Below, piece after piece: positions 43,322-55,917 of a stretch of 64,000 bases of DNA (positions are counted from its first letter, which is position 1; every line of letters starts with the position of its first letter). The translations under genes and the position numbers were made by a program. The stretch is from Ixodes scapularis. Its lineage: Eukaryota > Arthropoda > Arachnida > Ixodida > Ixodidae. The notes beneath the pieces are model-generated. The model saw nothing but the letters and a program-made list of their open reading frames with translations. It was not told the origin of the DNA and did no database searches. The stretch spans positions 62,411,349-62,475,348 of the forward strand of contig NW_024609857.1 of assembly GCF_016920785.2 (NCBI RefSeq). Direction: 5' to 3'.

Positions 43322-43389
43322 GAGCAGTTCCAGAGGCGAGAACTGCGAATCCTTCTACATCCTTAAGTCCTCGCCCTATTGCACGAAAT

Positions 43390-46300
43390 ATGATTGATAT
43401 TGTAATTAATGGTTTGCATGTTCAAGCATTAGTTGACACCGGCGCTACAGTATCAGTCATTCGGGCTGACCTTTGTAATCGATTGAGGAAAGTCACGACC
43501 CCTTTTGTTGGACGTCCATTTAGAGCTGTTGGTGAGGAAAACATTGTCCCTACCGGGGTCTGCACAGCACGCATTGTGATTCAAGATATATGTTACTGCG
43601 TCGAATTTGTGGTGCTTTCTTCCTGCTCTCATGACGTGATTCTTGGCTGGGACTTTTTGGAAGCAACGAATGCCCTTATTGACTGTGAACGTGCCGAGGT
43701 GGACTTTGCTGAAATTCGGCTTCCTGAAGAAAATGGCGCTGTCGACACGATCAAATTATTTCTAATTGATGACACAAGAATTCCTGCGTTTGCTTCTGTG
43801 TTTCTGCCGATTCAGTCATCTAAACTCAAAGTGCTAGTCCTAATGGCATCTCCATCTGCAGTTTTTTTTCGCAAGACAGGTATCCTTGTTCCTTTTTCAT
43901 TGCTCAACCTTGACAACGGCCACGGATTTATTATGGCTCTCAATATGTCTTCTCTCCCAATAATGCTCCCTGACGGTGAAGTTGTAGCCTACGCCGAACC
44001 ATCTCAAGCCATCGAGGTTTTCGCATTCGATACTCACTCTCCTGCATATTGTTGTACATTAGTTCAGCAGCGACATGACGAAGACGAGTTCTTCCACAGT
44101 TCGCCCACAGTCTACTTTGGGCCGTTCCACGTCTGTAGTCCACCACATTGATACAAGCAACGAGAAACCCTTACGTCAACGTCCATACCGAGTCTCAGCG
44201 TCTGAACGAAGCATAATAGATGACGAAGAGAACAACATGCTAGACAAAGGTGTCATGTCCGTGGGCTTCCCCAGTGGTCCTCGTCAAGAAGAAAGATGGT
44301 ACCATAAGGTTTTGCGTTGACTACCGGCGGCTGAAGAAGATCACGCGCAAAGACGTATATCCTATGCCCAGAATCGATGATGCCCTTGACAGCTTGCAGG
44401 GAGCCGAGTATTTTTCTTCTCTAGACCTCCGTTCAGGCTACTGGCAAATCCCCATGGCCCCCAACGACCGAGACAAAACAGCCTTCATTACATCGGAAGG
44501 ACTGTACGAGTTCAACGTCATGCCTTTCGGCCTCTGCAACGCACCCGCGACGTTTGAACGTATGATGGATGCCGTGTTGCGAGGCCTGAAATGGAAAATA
44601 TGTCTGTGTTATTTAGATGACGTAGTTATATTTTCGAAGACATTTGAGGAGCACCTCCATCGATTAACAACCGTATTGTCCTGTCTCAGCCACGCCGGCC
44701 TCCAGCTAAATGTCAAGAAGTGTCGATTTGCGGCGAGGCAAATAAAAGTTCTGGGTCACCTCGTGTCCAAAGACGGCATTCAGCCGGACCCTGAGAAAAT
44801 TCAGGCCGTTTCCAACATGCCAAAACCAACCACGGAGAAAGAACTGCGAAGCTTTCTTGGACTTAGCTCCTATTTTCGACGCTTTGTGCGTGGCTTCACA
44901 TCCATAGCAGCACCCCTGCATGAACTTTTGAAGAAATCGTCCCACCTGCCTTCTTGGACATCTGAGTGTGAAGCTGCCTTCAATCAGCTCAAGGAAATTC
45001 TAACATCCGCCCCAATACTCCGACACTTCGACCCCACTGGCCCAACAGAACTCCGAACTGATGCCAGCGGCTTTGGAGTCGGAGCAGTTCTCGCTCAGAC
45101 AAATGCAGGTTTTGATAACTACGTTGTCGCCTATATGCTAGTAGGGCTCTCTCAAAACCCGAAAAAAATTACACCGTAACCGAAAAAGAATGCTTGGCAG
45201 TCGTGTGGGCAGTCACGAAGTTTCGCCCATACCTTTATGGCCGACGTTTCAATGTTGTGACCGATCATCATGCCCTTTGCTGGCTATCTTCTTTAAAAGA
45301 TCTCACTGGACGCCTTGGTCGATGGATGCTGCGCCTACAAGAATATGACTTCGCGGTTCTGTATAAATCTGGCCGCAAACATGGCGACGCCGACGGCCTC
45401 TCGAGATGTCTCCTGCGCTCTGACGCACCCGATCCATCTGACACCGGCGAAGACCCTCTCACCTTGTCGGCACTAAATATTGTCGACATGCAACTCGAAA
45501 AAGCAAGAGATCCGTGGCTATCGAAAGTTCCGACAGTTGTGAGAGACCCTGACTCGTCCCAAAACCGATCACTACGAAGGCAGTCCCAACATTTCCGCAT
45601 TCGGAATGGGCTCCTTTACCGGCGCAACTATTCACCTGAAGGTCTCCATTGGCTTCTCGTTATCCCTCGTCACTTACGACGTGAGGTTTTAGAACATCTT
45701 CACAGCGATCCAACATGTGCTCATGGAGGACTTCTCAAGACCTACACTCGGGCTCCCCTGCGGTACTACTGGCCAGGGCTTTATGGCAGCGTTCAAAAGT
45801 TTGTAAGATCATGTCCCGAATGCCAACGTCGCAAGTCGCCTTCCCATTCATCTCAAGGTCTGCTCCAGCCAATACCGTGCCCAGAACGACCATTCCAGCG
45901 CGTCGGGATAGATCTTTTTGGTCCTCTTCCGAATTCCTCCTCTGGAAACCGATGGACCATCGTCGCCATTGATCACCTCACCCGTTATGTCGAAACCGCT
46001 GCTTTACCTTCGGCGACAGCAGAAAATGTCGCCAATTAATCCTTAAACCAGATTGTTCTCCGTCATGGAGCTCCGAAAGAGCTCCTTAGCGATCGCGGAA
46101 CTGTGTTCCTTTCAAAAATTGTGGAAGAGGTTTTACGAGCTTGCAGCGTTATTCATCGAACAACGTCACCATATCATCCGCAGACCAACGGCATGACTGA
46201 ACGTTTCAACCGAACACTCGCTGATATGCTTGCCATGTATGTTTCCCCTGATCACCGAAATTGGGACAAGGTTCTTCTATTCATAACCTTTGCTTATAAT

Positions 46301-46759
46301 ACCGCCGTTCAAAACACTACCCAATTTTTCCCTTTTTTTCTTCTTTATGGGAGGGAGGTCTCTTCAATACTCGACAGCATGTTGCCCTATTCGCCGGAGG
46401 AGTCTGAATGCACACCACTCACCGAAATCCGAGAACATGCTGAGCAATGCCGTCAGATAGCAAGGACACGCACTGCCAACCTCCAAGGACAACAAAAACG
46501 CCGCCACGATGCCGCGTCCAACCCTCTTTCATTCAAACCGGGTGATCTTGTCCTGTTCTGGACACCGCAACGCCATCCCGGTCTCTGTGAGAAATTACTT
46601 TCAAACTACCACGGCCCCTACCGTGTGCTTCGCCAGACTTCACAAGTCAACTATGAAATCGAGCCCATTTCGCCACCTACTGATCGCCGCCGACGTGGTC
46701 GTGAAATAGCTCATGTGAACCGCCTTAAAGTCTACAGCCCGCCAATATCCCAGCCCTAA
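43390..46759 (+). pseudogene. pol: Gypsy element 2 pol: protease, RT, RNase H, integrase (broken)
   Basis: Protease motif ALVDTGATVSVI near 43427-43462. The frame then shifts between about 44075 and 44150 and again near 44240-44255. RT covers 44250-45179 with CYLDDVVIFS (near 44608-44637) and RNase H LRTDASGFGVGAVLAQ (near 45050). A 2 bp slip near 45130-45140 displaces the TEKECLAVVWAV block, which continues from 45180. Integrase follows with the HHCC finger (CPECQRRK), GIDLFGPLP, SDRG and TERFNRTL, the D, D, E residues. A TAA at about 46037-46039 interrupts it. No functional Pol can be made. Confidence 0.9.
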
Positions 46760-46802
46760 CATCACCCTCGCCAGGATGGCTACCTCTGCGAAGGGGATAT
46801 GT

Positions 46803-46973
46803 TGTGACGAAGAGAAGCGGCACGAGTCTTCGGGGACGCGCCATCCTGGTAGACGAGGAAGAGGAAGGACAGACTGAGCGAGCGGCAATGTATACCGGAA
46901 GGTCATCTTGATTTCTATCTCCAATACCCGTGTAAATAATAAACCCCCATCACTGAGTCCGACTTCTGCTACA
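46803..46973 (+). repeat. 3' LTR of gypsy element 2 (171 bp)
   Basis: About 96.5% identical to 41845-42015 by eye. The TATATA of the 5' LTR is TGTATA here; AATAAA is retained at 46938-46943. Confidence 0.92.
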
Positions 46974-47113
46974 ATATATATATATGTATTGGCTCCGCCA
47001 ATTTTTGGCTTTCGGCGGGTTCCAGAAAACTTGCATTCTTTAATTCATTGGATTAAGTACGGTTCATTCATCTGCACATATTCGTTTATATGTATATATA
47101 TATATATATATAT
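46974..47113. other. (TA)n-flanked spacer between gypsy element 2 and hAT-type element
   Basis: (TA)n at 46974-46986, then about 105 bp of unassigned sequence, then (TA)n at 47092-47113. Confidence 0.7.
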
Positions 47114-48247
47114 CAGTGTGTCGAACCGAAAAAAATATGGGTTCGGTTACAGTTCAGGTTCAGGTAAATTTATTTTGTTCCGGTTCAGTTCCGGTTCGAT
47201 TAATTTGATCCGCGAACCGCTTCGGAAATCATAAATGACAAATTGCAACATCAAAATAAATTACAAATAAAACATCTGAAATCAGCTCATACGAAACGGC
47301 ATACATCGTAGTGTATGGCTCAGGAATTTCTACCAGGAATGGTTTCTTTATGTGCACTCAAAGGTTACCTCACCGACGTTTACGCATTCAGACTTCATCT
47401 AATTGGGTCCGACGCAGTAGCTGTAAAATCCGCAACCTCCTTACAAACCCACTTACAAGTAGAACTCGCTAACTATCCCACCACCTCGGCGTGTAAGCAA
47501 TTGAAGGAACAGTGGGGAGAAAATACAGCTTTCATTATTTGAACTAGCCTTTGGTAACTCAAATTAGACCCTTAAAGAAGTTTTCATTAAACAAGATACG
47601 GAATATGAAAAACACTTCACCGAACGCAACGCCAGAAGGACGTAATAGGATAAATATTAAAATAGAAGAGTTCGCTGTCTCACAAATATGTTAGCTTCTA
47701 AGTGCCTATACGAAACCGGATGCATTATTATCAAACTCCACAGACGTTTCTTTTCTCATTCCGATGGAAGCAAGCTTCAAGAACTCGCGCGCTCTAGAAA
47801 CGTGTTCTGAAATGAGCACACAGCAGCATTTAGGATTTACGAGATTGTAGGAAAATGAAATCCCGTGACGTGATTTTTTTTTTTTTTTGCACAGCCTTCC
47901 AATTTTTTTTTCCGTGCAAGCCGCGACCAGCGCAATACTGGTTCCTATGTCAAGATTCATGGATGCAGCGTTTATATTCCTAAGACTGAGTGGAGAAGAA
48001 AAATATGTAAGCGAGGTGTGTGTCATATGACGGCACTTAAAAAACAAATGGCATTGATAGTACATTCATTGTCAACAGCGCGTGGCCGAACCGTTTTGAC
48101 ATGAGCCGGTAACCGTTATTTTTTGTCCGGTTCAGTTCCGGTTCGGGTTCATCGCGATAACAATATAACGGTTCGGGTTCGGGTTCAGTTCCGGAAAAAA
48201 TACCGGTTCGGTTCCGGTTTTCGGTTCGGTTCCGGTTCGACACCCTG
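47114..48247. mobile_element. Non-autonomous hAT-type element in (TA)n (1134 bp)
   Basis: Terminal repeats CAGTGTGTCGAACCG (left) and CAGGGTGTCGAACCG (right, inverted). Both subterminal regions are rich in GGTTCGGTTCCGG repeats, parallel to the GGGCCCGG arrays of the element at 29989-31105. ATATATAT lies on both sides, compatible with an 8 bp duplication but uninformative in (TA)n. The interior has no recognisable transposase. Confidence 0.75.
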
Positions 48248-48324
48248 ATATATATATATATATATATATATAACTGAGAAGAAGAAAAAAACCTTGGTGA
48301 AAACAGCAACAATGGACGATTTAT

Positions 48325-48367
48325 TCTTCGATGTTGCGGCCGGAGTCCGGTCTTCATCAGGAAGAAC
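48325..48367 (-). ncRNA. Decayed hammerhead core in PLE terminal region
   Basis: On the minus strand: stem I TTCTTC/GAAGAA (six perfect pairs), CTGATGA, stem II with one mismatch, GCAAC in place of GAAAC, ATC in place of GTC. Two core changes should abolish cleavage. It runs antisense to the PLE coding frame. Confidence 0.65.
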
Positions 48368-48609
48368 TTTTACAGATGAACGCGGGTGGTATTTATACAA
48401 TGCTACGGTCGAGTCCAAGTTTCAAAAACGGCGGGATGACGGTTGGAGTTTCCAAAGAAGCGTAGGAAGAGTTCCAGATGGGCAAACGTTTATACAATGC
48501 TATAGCGAACATACTCGACCGGCCATTAGCGTAACAGACGATAGGTCAAGTACTAATGTCCCTTGTGGCACTACAATTGTTAATCTATCAGGATGGCTAT
48601 AGCAACAGA

Positions 48610-50762
48610 AGGGAAAAAACTCCTTTCGAGAGGATTTAACTTCTGTCCTGACACAGGTTTTGTTGACGAATTTCAATTACCACGCAACCTCGACCACTTT
48701 GCATAAAATTTAAGATTGCGGGAATACTTCTTGGACACAACTTTTAGCTCCAACACCTCTCAGCAGCGTGCAACGAGCGACTGGACGCCAAAGGCTAAAC
48801 GGAACGATTGTCTTAACTTGTACATAGCCGCTGTGAAAAAATACATTATGCGGGAATATCGCAGGCAGGCGGGAAACGGGATGACCTCAATAAATGCGAA
48901 AGGGCTAGCTTAAAAACCCTGAGCAATAGGACAGACATACCAATAAAACCAGCCGATAAAGGAGGAGCAATTGTGATTTTTAGCACTTCTGAATACATCC
49001 GAAAAGGAAACCGCCAACTAAATGACTCAAAGTTTTGTGAACCTCTCGCAGATGACCCTACGGTGCACCACACTCAGATTGTGACCACGGTCCTTAAGGG
49101 TCTCCTAGACGATGGCAGAATAACCGCTAAAGAACATAAATTAATGAAACCGGTACAGCTGGCCTTCCCCCGGCCGCTTCTACATGCTCCCTAAGAGTCA
49201 CAAACCTGGTAGCCCAGGGCGCCCAATCATAACCGGAATAGGTACAGAAACCGAACCCATATCAGGATATGTAGACAGTTTAATTAAACATAGACCTACA
49301 AGTCTCGATTCGTACATTAAAGACACAACTCACTTTTAAAGGGAAATATCAAATTTATGCATACCAAACGAATCATATCTGGTTACACTCGATGTGTCAT
49401 CGCCGTATACGAATATCCCACACGATGATGGAATAATTTCTTTAATTGACATGTACGAACTCCACAAACAACCGGATACCCCAGATGGACACGTCGTCGC
49501 TACTCTAGCGAGGCTTGTCTTAGAACTCAATACGTTCGAATTTAACAACTTTAGGCAGGTTAGCGGAACCGCGATGGGCACCAAAATGGCCCCGAACTGT
49601 GCCAACGTATTCATGGGGAAATTAGAATCTTAGTTCCTTTCTGAATGTCCCGTAAAGCCGCTAATATACAAAAGGTTTATAGATGATATATTTATTTTCT
49701 GGTCGTACACTGAGGAGGAGCTGGTGGACTTCATAGGTCGATACAACGCTGCTCATCCGAGCATCCGCTTTACACATTCGTACTCTCAAACCGAAATAAA
49801 CTTCTTAGACGTCAACGTTAAAATAGACGAAGGTAAACTCTCCACGAGCCTGTACCGTAAGCCAACAGATCGACAGCAATACCTGCATTATCAAAGCGAC
49901 TACCCACACCATTGCAAGAACAGCATTCCCTATAGCCAAGCTCATCGTTTCAAACGAATTTGTTCCAAAGAGACAGATTTCGATGCGAGCAGCCAAAATT
50001 TAAAGTCAGTGCAAGAAAAACAAAAGTATCCACCCCGTATAATCGACGATGCAATCAGAAAAGTCAAGCAACTGAACCGAGCAGACCTTATCAGCCCGCG
50101 CACCACGCAAAGCGACACACTACGCACAAATTTATATCTAACTTATAGCATGAACCATCCTAATGAAAATAATATCTTAAGACGACATTATAACATTCTC
50201 GAACAAAGCGAGCACCTTAAACGCGCGTTTCCATCCGCCCCTGGTGTAGTCCACAGACGATCGTGTAACCTCAAAGACGCTCTAGTAAACTCTTGGATAA
50301 ACTCATCGCCACCACTTAACGAATGTACGCCTTGCATGCACCCAGGATATCTGATCTGTAAAGAGATGCAGCACACAAGCACGGCCAGCAGCACGCACTC
50401 GCAGTTCTCGATCAAAATTAAAGGGCACTTAACATGTGCCTCGTCGAATGTCGTGTACTAATTCGAGTGTGCGGTATGCAAAATGCAATACAGGGCAGAC
50501 TAGAATGGAATTTAGACTGCGCTTTAATAATCACAAATCTCACACCATAAATCTTCCGACACTGCCTCTATCCAAATATCTCGCTCTCCCAAAACACTCG
50601 TTTGATAAATTGTCAGTGACGCTCCTAGAATCTGGATTTAAATCAATTCGCGAACGTGAACAGCGTGAATCCTACCTAATTTACCGATTCAACGCTATTA
50701 AACAAGGAATAAATGAAAGCCCCGGTACTCTGGCATCGATTAAAATGCTAACAGACGAATAG
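48610..50762 (+). pseudogene. PLE reverse transcriptase and GIY-YIG endonuclease (broken)
   Basis: The N-terminal part has LLSRGFNFCPDTG and LRLREYFLDTTF with a TAA between them near 48706. Then IKPADKGGAIVIFS near 48940-48980 and FYMLPKSHKPGSPGRPIITG near 49180-49240 in other frames. RT core: SSPYTNIPHDDGII (49397), VSGTAMGTKMAPNCANVFMG (~49560) and catalytic FIDDIFIFW (~49678). A TAG at 49631-49633 lies between the last two, in frame. After a TAA at 50459-50461 and a frameshift, CNTGQTRMEFRLRFNNHKSH matches the GIY-YIG domain, though its first strand is damaged. PLEs use this nuclease to cut target DNA for primed reverse transcription. Confidence 0.87.
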
Positions 50763-52139
50763 CAACAGCGATCAAGGGACATCTTTTCAGGTCCCAGACC
50801 TTATTTTTAGCAGTGGTACTGTGTTTGTGGCTTACTTGAAGTACATTGCACCCTGTGTACACATTGCGACACTGTTAGCGCGAACGCGACATCGACGCAT
50901 TTTCCCATTTTACTTGGGAATAGTATTAGCGAGCAAGCCTGCATTATAGACCTAAATTAACTCTTTTCGTAGCAATAATAACTCTGATGACATCCTTTGG
51001 TTTCAAGGAAAAAGATGGAAAAACTGGCGATCGCTTGTTCGCGCTAACAGTGTCGCGCTTTGTACTTACTACTTCACGTGTAGTACATAACCTCTAATTG
51101 ACTGTGTACTTTACTTCAAGCACTTTTACATGTACTTTGAGCAACACTATAAACAAGCAAACACTGTCTCCAAAATCAAACTCAGGCATTGCTAAACTTC
51201 AATGTAGAAATAAAACATCCGCAGTACATTGTTGCCCGAAAAACAAAAAAAGTAAAAAAAAAAAGGCACTCAGAAGCAGAACCAGCTATTAAAGCATTTC
51301 TGTGAAAACACAAGCCGCTTTATATTTGGTTAGCAGAATCTAGCTAACAGATCAAAACCTGTGTACTTTCTTGTTATCATAAAACATAAAAATAACTTCA
51401 AATGTATTCAGCTCCTTGTTTTACAGAAGTTAGTAATTTGCTCTATTACTTTCCATTTGAGCAATTTATACTCTACTAAAATTACTTTTGAGGCCAAAAC
51501 TCAGTAACTTAATTACGTTTTTGAGTAATCTGTACATGTCCGCTACAATGTGAAGGGCACGTCACCAGTGAGGTCAACACATTTTAAAACATGAAAGGAC
51601 TGGAGACTCAGATCTCCACCATTCTTGCTCTTTCTTCAAGCAAGGTCAAACCGTAATCTTCAAACCATCGTCAACAACAAGCGACCGGAATAAATTGCGA
51701 ATCATTGATGCCTTGTCAAGGCCCCAAAACGTTTCGTGCGAAGCCTTGGCCTTGGAAAGCAAATATGCTTTTTGTAGTCGGAAAAGACGGAAGCGAGAAA
51801 AAGCAGGTGCAGCAAGCAGTGCGCATCTCTGCCTTTCCTTGGAGAGTTCATTTGAGAATAAGCTAACGAGCAGATATCGCCACACGTTTGTTGGGGAAAA
51901 GTGCACGCTTTAAGAAGTTCCCGCCATCCTTTTACTTAAAGAAGCAGTGCAATGATTTCAGTGTTGAAAAAATTGGCAGTTTGCATTTGTTATATTGTTG
52001 ATGAAAACCCAAGTGATCAAAAGCGCGTCACCTTTCCCCGAAAAACTGCTATCCTGCTCCGCAATCGCAAAGCAAAAATCGAATTATCTGCCGATCTGCA
52101 GCCACCTGTCGCGGCTACGGGAACTAAAATGACACTGTC
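50763..52139. other. Unassigned sequence with inverted repeat 50868-51056
   Basis: GCGACACTGTTAGCGCGAAC near 50868 is mirrored near 51037-51056, forming a ~190 bp possible MITE. AT-rich TAATTAC-type repeat lies at 51410-51530. Frames at 51695-51913 and 51952-52167 have no recognisable domains. Confidence 0.45.
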
Positions 52140-52142
52140 TCT

Positions 52143-52737
52143 GGCTACGTTTACATGGATGCGATAGCAGCGCATCGGATCCAGTTAGCGAATCAGATCC
52201 ACTTCAACCACTACGTTTACATGGATTCAGATCGACCAGTAGCGGCACCTCGTGTCGAAGGATCACATCGCAAGCCTCGTGACCTTCAGATTGTTTCCAA
52301 GGTGTCCGGTTTGCCTAGCGGCATGCAAGGCAAAGCTCCCGTAATCCCTCGCTCGAGCACTCGATCCGATCCGCTAGCGTATACATGGAGAGTCTCGATT
52401 CGGCCGAATCCATGGCTACGTTTACATGGACGCGACTGTACCGCATCGGATCAAGTTAACGAATGGAATCGACCCATGTAAACAACGCAAGCAGAGCGAA
52501 TCGAGTGCTCGAGCGAGGGATTACGGGAGCTTTGCTTTGCATGCCGCTAGGCAAACCGGACACCTCGAAAACAATCTGAAGGTCACGAGGTTAGCGTTGT
52601 GATCCTTCGAAACGAGGTGCCGCTACTGGTCGATCTGAATCCATGTAAACGTAGTGGTTGAAGTGGATCCGAATCGCTAACTAGATCCGATGCGCTTTTG
52701 TCGAATCCATGTAAACGTAGCCCATGTAAACGTAGCC
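52143..52737. mobile_element. Foldback MITE with GGCTACGTTTACATGG ends (595 bp)
   Basis: Arms of roughly 260 bp pair end to end. Termini are GGCTACGTTTACATGGAT and its complement; TCT flanks both sides (52140-52142 and 52738-52740), a possible 3 bp duplication. Extra copies of the terminal motif occur inside (52414-52436) and at the right end (two in tandem), indicating nested or duplicated ends. Non-coding. Confidence 0.82.
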
Positions 52738-52740
52738 TCT

Positions 52741-54294
52741 GGCGATACGCGGAAGTCAACAAAACCTGTCCCCCTCCGCTGCTACACACGCCGTCAGCCC
52801 GGTGGCGAACCGTCCTTTGTGACAACCGCTCACCGCAACCTTCGACGAGGCTAATCCTCTAAAAGTCGACAATCGCAGTTGAAACGGCTGGTTTCTCTGA
52901 AGAGAAAACCCAAGGGGAAACCACGTGAACCCCCAGAGTACATCACTCGAAAGTCGGCGTGGAGATTTGAGAAACACTTTGACCTTCGACTTGTTTCATT
53001 TTTTTTTTCAAAGAAGTTTGCAAGAAGATACAGTTTTCTGTTTTTCGTTCCATAGGTGAAGCAGATTAATTTCCGCAGTTTTGTCCAAAGTCTGAAAAGT
53101 TTTGCACAGCCCCTTTAACTCGCAACCCGTCTGCCCATCAAACATTCAGCCCCTTTGTGTGACAATGCGCAATAACTTGGGATCTTCGGGTATTTTGGAG
53201 CAATATTCCTTGAGAGGAATGCCGCAGAATGCGTCAGTCAGTGAACTTGAGCGAATATACTTAGACTGCGTCCGAGTTGGAAGGAAACCGTTTCACATGA
53301 CGACTTCTTGAAAGAGCGAGCTCCCATGACCCGACTTCAGTTACTGATACGGACTATAAGTATTTCAAAATAAGTAAGACAGAATCATATCACCCTTTAA
53401 CTAAGGGCCTTCACCGTTGAATTAACAGCGAAACCGGTGAGTAGACTTTCTTTGAGTCACATCAAAAGAAGCTATGTTCATCATGTTTTACATTTCCTTC
53501 TTGTGCACCAGCGGAACGACTGTTCTGTATGTTTCATATTGAGGTGCATGAGGCTGTTGTGGCATAGAGAGAAAGATTTGAGTGTTGGCATAAATACTGC
53601 AAATGAAATGAGCACGAATTACTGCCTCAAGGTATTGAAAAGTAATGTCAAAGTAATTTAATCACTTTGGAAAGTAATTATACTGTAATTACTTTTGGTC
53701 TGCGGCAATTCGTAATGTAACTTAATTACATTTTTGCACTTTTGAACAAGTAATTAGTATTGTACTTTCGTTACTTTTTAAAAGTAATTTTGCCATCTCT
53801 GTAGTATGCGGCATTGACCCCAGAAAAGGAAGAGGCTAGCTTAATCAACTAGACAATAAATGAAGGTGCATAGAAGCAGTCCCAAGCTCTATCGACGTGT
53901 CTGTACACAACAGCCGATTCTCACGTGTAACCAACTTGAACGATTCGAACTGATTAAATTATTTATATTTTATTACGCTTTGCAGTTATTTTGCCATTAT
54001 TTGATTGCTTTTATTAGATAGTAATCGTAAGAATATTTTGATTGCTTCTGGAAGTAATATAAATTCTTCTAATCATTGCTATTTTACTTACGCCCCTTCC
54101 CTTTTGTTTGATGGTTTATGACTACCACGGTACAACGTTTCCACCTAAAACTGCCATGGAATGTTCACTTTACCAGTTTCTAAATCTTTCAAGCAACAAA
54201 GGAACGAACAACTGTTACTGAGTTGTACGAAACGAGGTAAGACACTTCTTCTGGAGATTTTACGTAGTGATTTGTTGTGTTTCGAGCTGGGACA
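52741..54294. other. Unassigned AT-rich sequence
   Basis: A TAATTAC/AAGTAATT-rich stretch at 53630-53805 relates to those at 34170 and 51410. No gene. Confidence 0.4.
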
Positions 54295-54339
54295 GTGCTA
54301 CACTAAACATAACACAAAGTGTTATGTTTAGTGTAGCAC
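54295..54339. repeat. Perfect hairpin, 21 bp arms, 3 nt loop
   Basis: GTGCTACACTAAACATAACA with one more C forms the left arm, AAA the loop, and an exact reverse complement the right arm. Confidence 0.85.
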
Positions 54340-55917
54340 ATGCTTCTCTAATATCCGTTCATATAAGTCCACACTACACCTCTTAAAAAGTCAAAATACC
54401 GCTACAATCACCTTTACACTCTAATGCCAGCATGATAACCAAAACTAGATAATGTCCAGACCAAGGAGTGACAAAAAAGTGCACTCTTTGTGACATAAGA
54501 GAGGCGGTTGGCGTTTCGCAAGAATTGATAAGATGCATGATTAGTTGATTCGAATCAACAAATGTGGCAATCTTGTCATTTTAATCCACAAATAAACAGA
54601 ACAAAAGGCCCGTTTTGAGAAACGACAGAAAAATCGTGAATAAGCTTAAACTTTCTTCTAGGTCTTGCAAGCATTGTTTAGGCCTTGTTACTCGGTGTTG
54701 CAAGCAGGGTAGAATATACTAATATTAATAACTTTAAAAAAAGTAAATAAATAATATACATTTTATTTCAATCCGTCGAATTTGATTTTAATCACTGTAG
54801 CTAGATAATAGTGACTCTTTAAGAATACGTGCATTTTTAAAAACGGTAGACTGCTTGATCAATTTGACAGATTACTAAAACCAACGCAGAGGAAAGAATT
54901 ACTTTAAATGTAAAGTACAGTACAGCTAAATCAGCATGATTTTGTTGGTGAAAACCGAGCCATACTAAAACAAAAAGCCCGATTTTTCATTAGCTAAAAC
55001 GCTTTATTTGTTTTTTTCTTCTTGTTCTCTAATATGCTAGCAATAGGAGACTCCTTTTTATAGTTTTCGTTTCTTTCGCATTCTGATTTGCTCGCTACAC
55101 GACGTTACGTAACTGATGAACGAAGTGGAAGCTAGGAAGGAAGCTCAATACATTTGCTCAGATGATCACTGCTTATTTTTATTGTTCAGCCAGATATTAA
55201 TTTTCCGAGCTCTCGTGTCTTTGGTTTCAGTACAAAAAAAAAAAAATGCGCTCAGAGGGCGTTAAATGATAGATCAATGGTAAATGATAACCATTTTCGG
55301 GATTTTTTTTTTTGCGGCACATTTTGTATTTAAATTGCCGTGATAGGGATGGTCTGGTTTAAATTACGATTAAAATTATTATCTAAATCACAATTTAGAT
55401 TATCTGCATTTTTTTTCCTTCGTCCTGGTTGCAAGTGATATTGACCTGTAGCTACTGAAGCAATAAAAAAAAATCATAATTTTAAGTATTTGGAGTTATG
55501 GTCAATTGCTTTTCTCTCAAATAATCAAGTAATTTAATTGAATACTTTTTAACCACAAACAATTCTAATTGTAATCGATCTCTCTTTTTTTTTATTTGTA
55601 CGATACAACATATAAGCGCATTGACTCGGCTGTCATTTAACGCTCTATTCCATGCTCTCAGCACTGAATTTTTCTCATTCTCAGCCGTCGCCAGACCGCT
55701 GAGAAGATTTCCTCACTAACGTAATTTCCATGATCCTCCATGTTGGCGGGCGAAGCGCTGCCTGGCCCAAACCAGGTTGCAGCCTTATCAGAGTGATTCC
55801 GTCGGCTTTCGACAGTAGAGATTAGTATCGGATAACTGAAAGACTTGGCTGTTTAGAGGCCGCGCAATTTTTCGCAACAGCGTATTTTATGCGCATCGTC
55901 AAAACCGATATTTTCTT
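54340..55917. other. Unassigned AT-rich sequence
   Basis: Homopolymer A and T runs, no domain-bearing ORF, and no repeat pair recognised. Confidence 0.4.

Larger units (their letters stand above)
41845..46973 (+). mobile_element. Ty3/gypsy LTR retrotransposon 2 (5.1 kb, decayed)
   Basis: Plus-strand element with 171 bp LTRs, gag, pol, PBS and polypurine tract (GAAGGGGATAT before 46803). ATAT lies on both sides. The LTRs differ at about 6 of 171 positions and the coding region has at least three frameshifts and one nonsense codon, so it is older than element 1. It inserted in the same (TA)n tract, in the opposite orientation. Confidence 0.92.
48275..50762 (+). mobile_element. Penelope-like element (PLE), decayed
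   Basis: The 5' segment 48275-48361 matches the ~90 bp arms of the 257 bp units at 34.9-35.4 kb and starts at a (TA)n tract. Downstream are a PLE-type N-terminal region, reverse transcriptase and a GIY-YIG-type endonuclease region, in several frames with stops. This domain order defines Penelope-like retroelements. The 3' end is uncertain. Confidence 0.87.

Noticed and set aside
47315..47542. A 75-codon plus-strand ORF inside the hAT-type element as a transposase remnant
   Set aside because: No hAT motif (RW, C-terminal dimerisation block) is visible and the frame is short.
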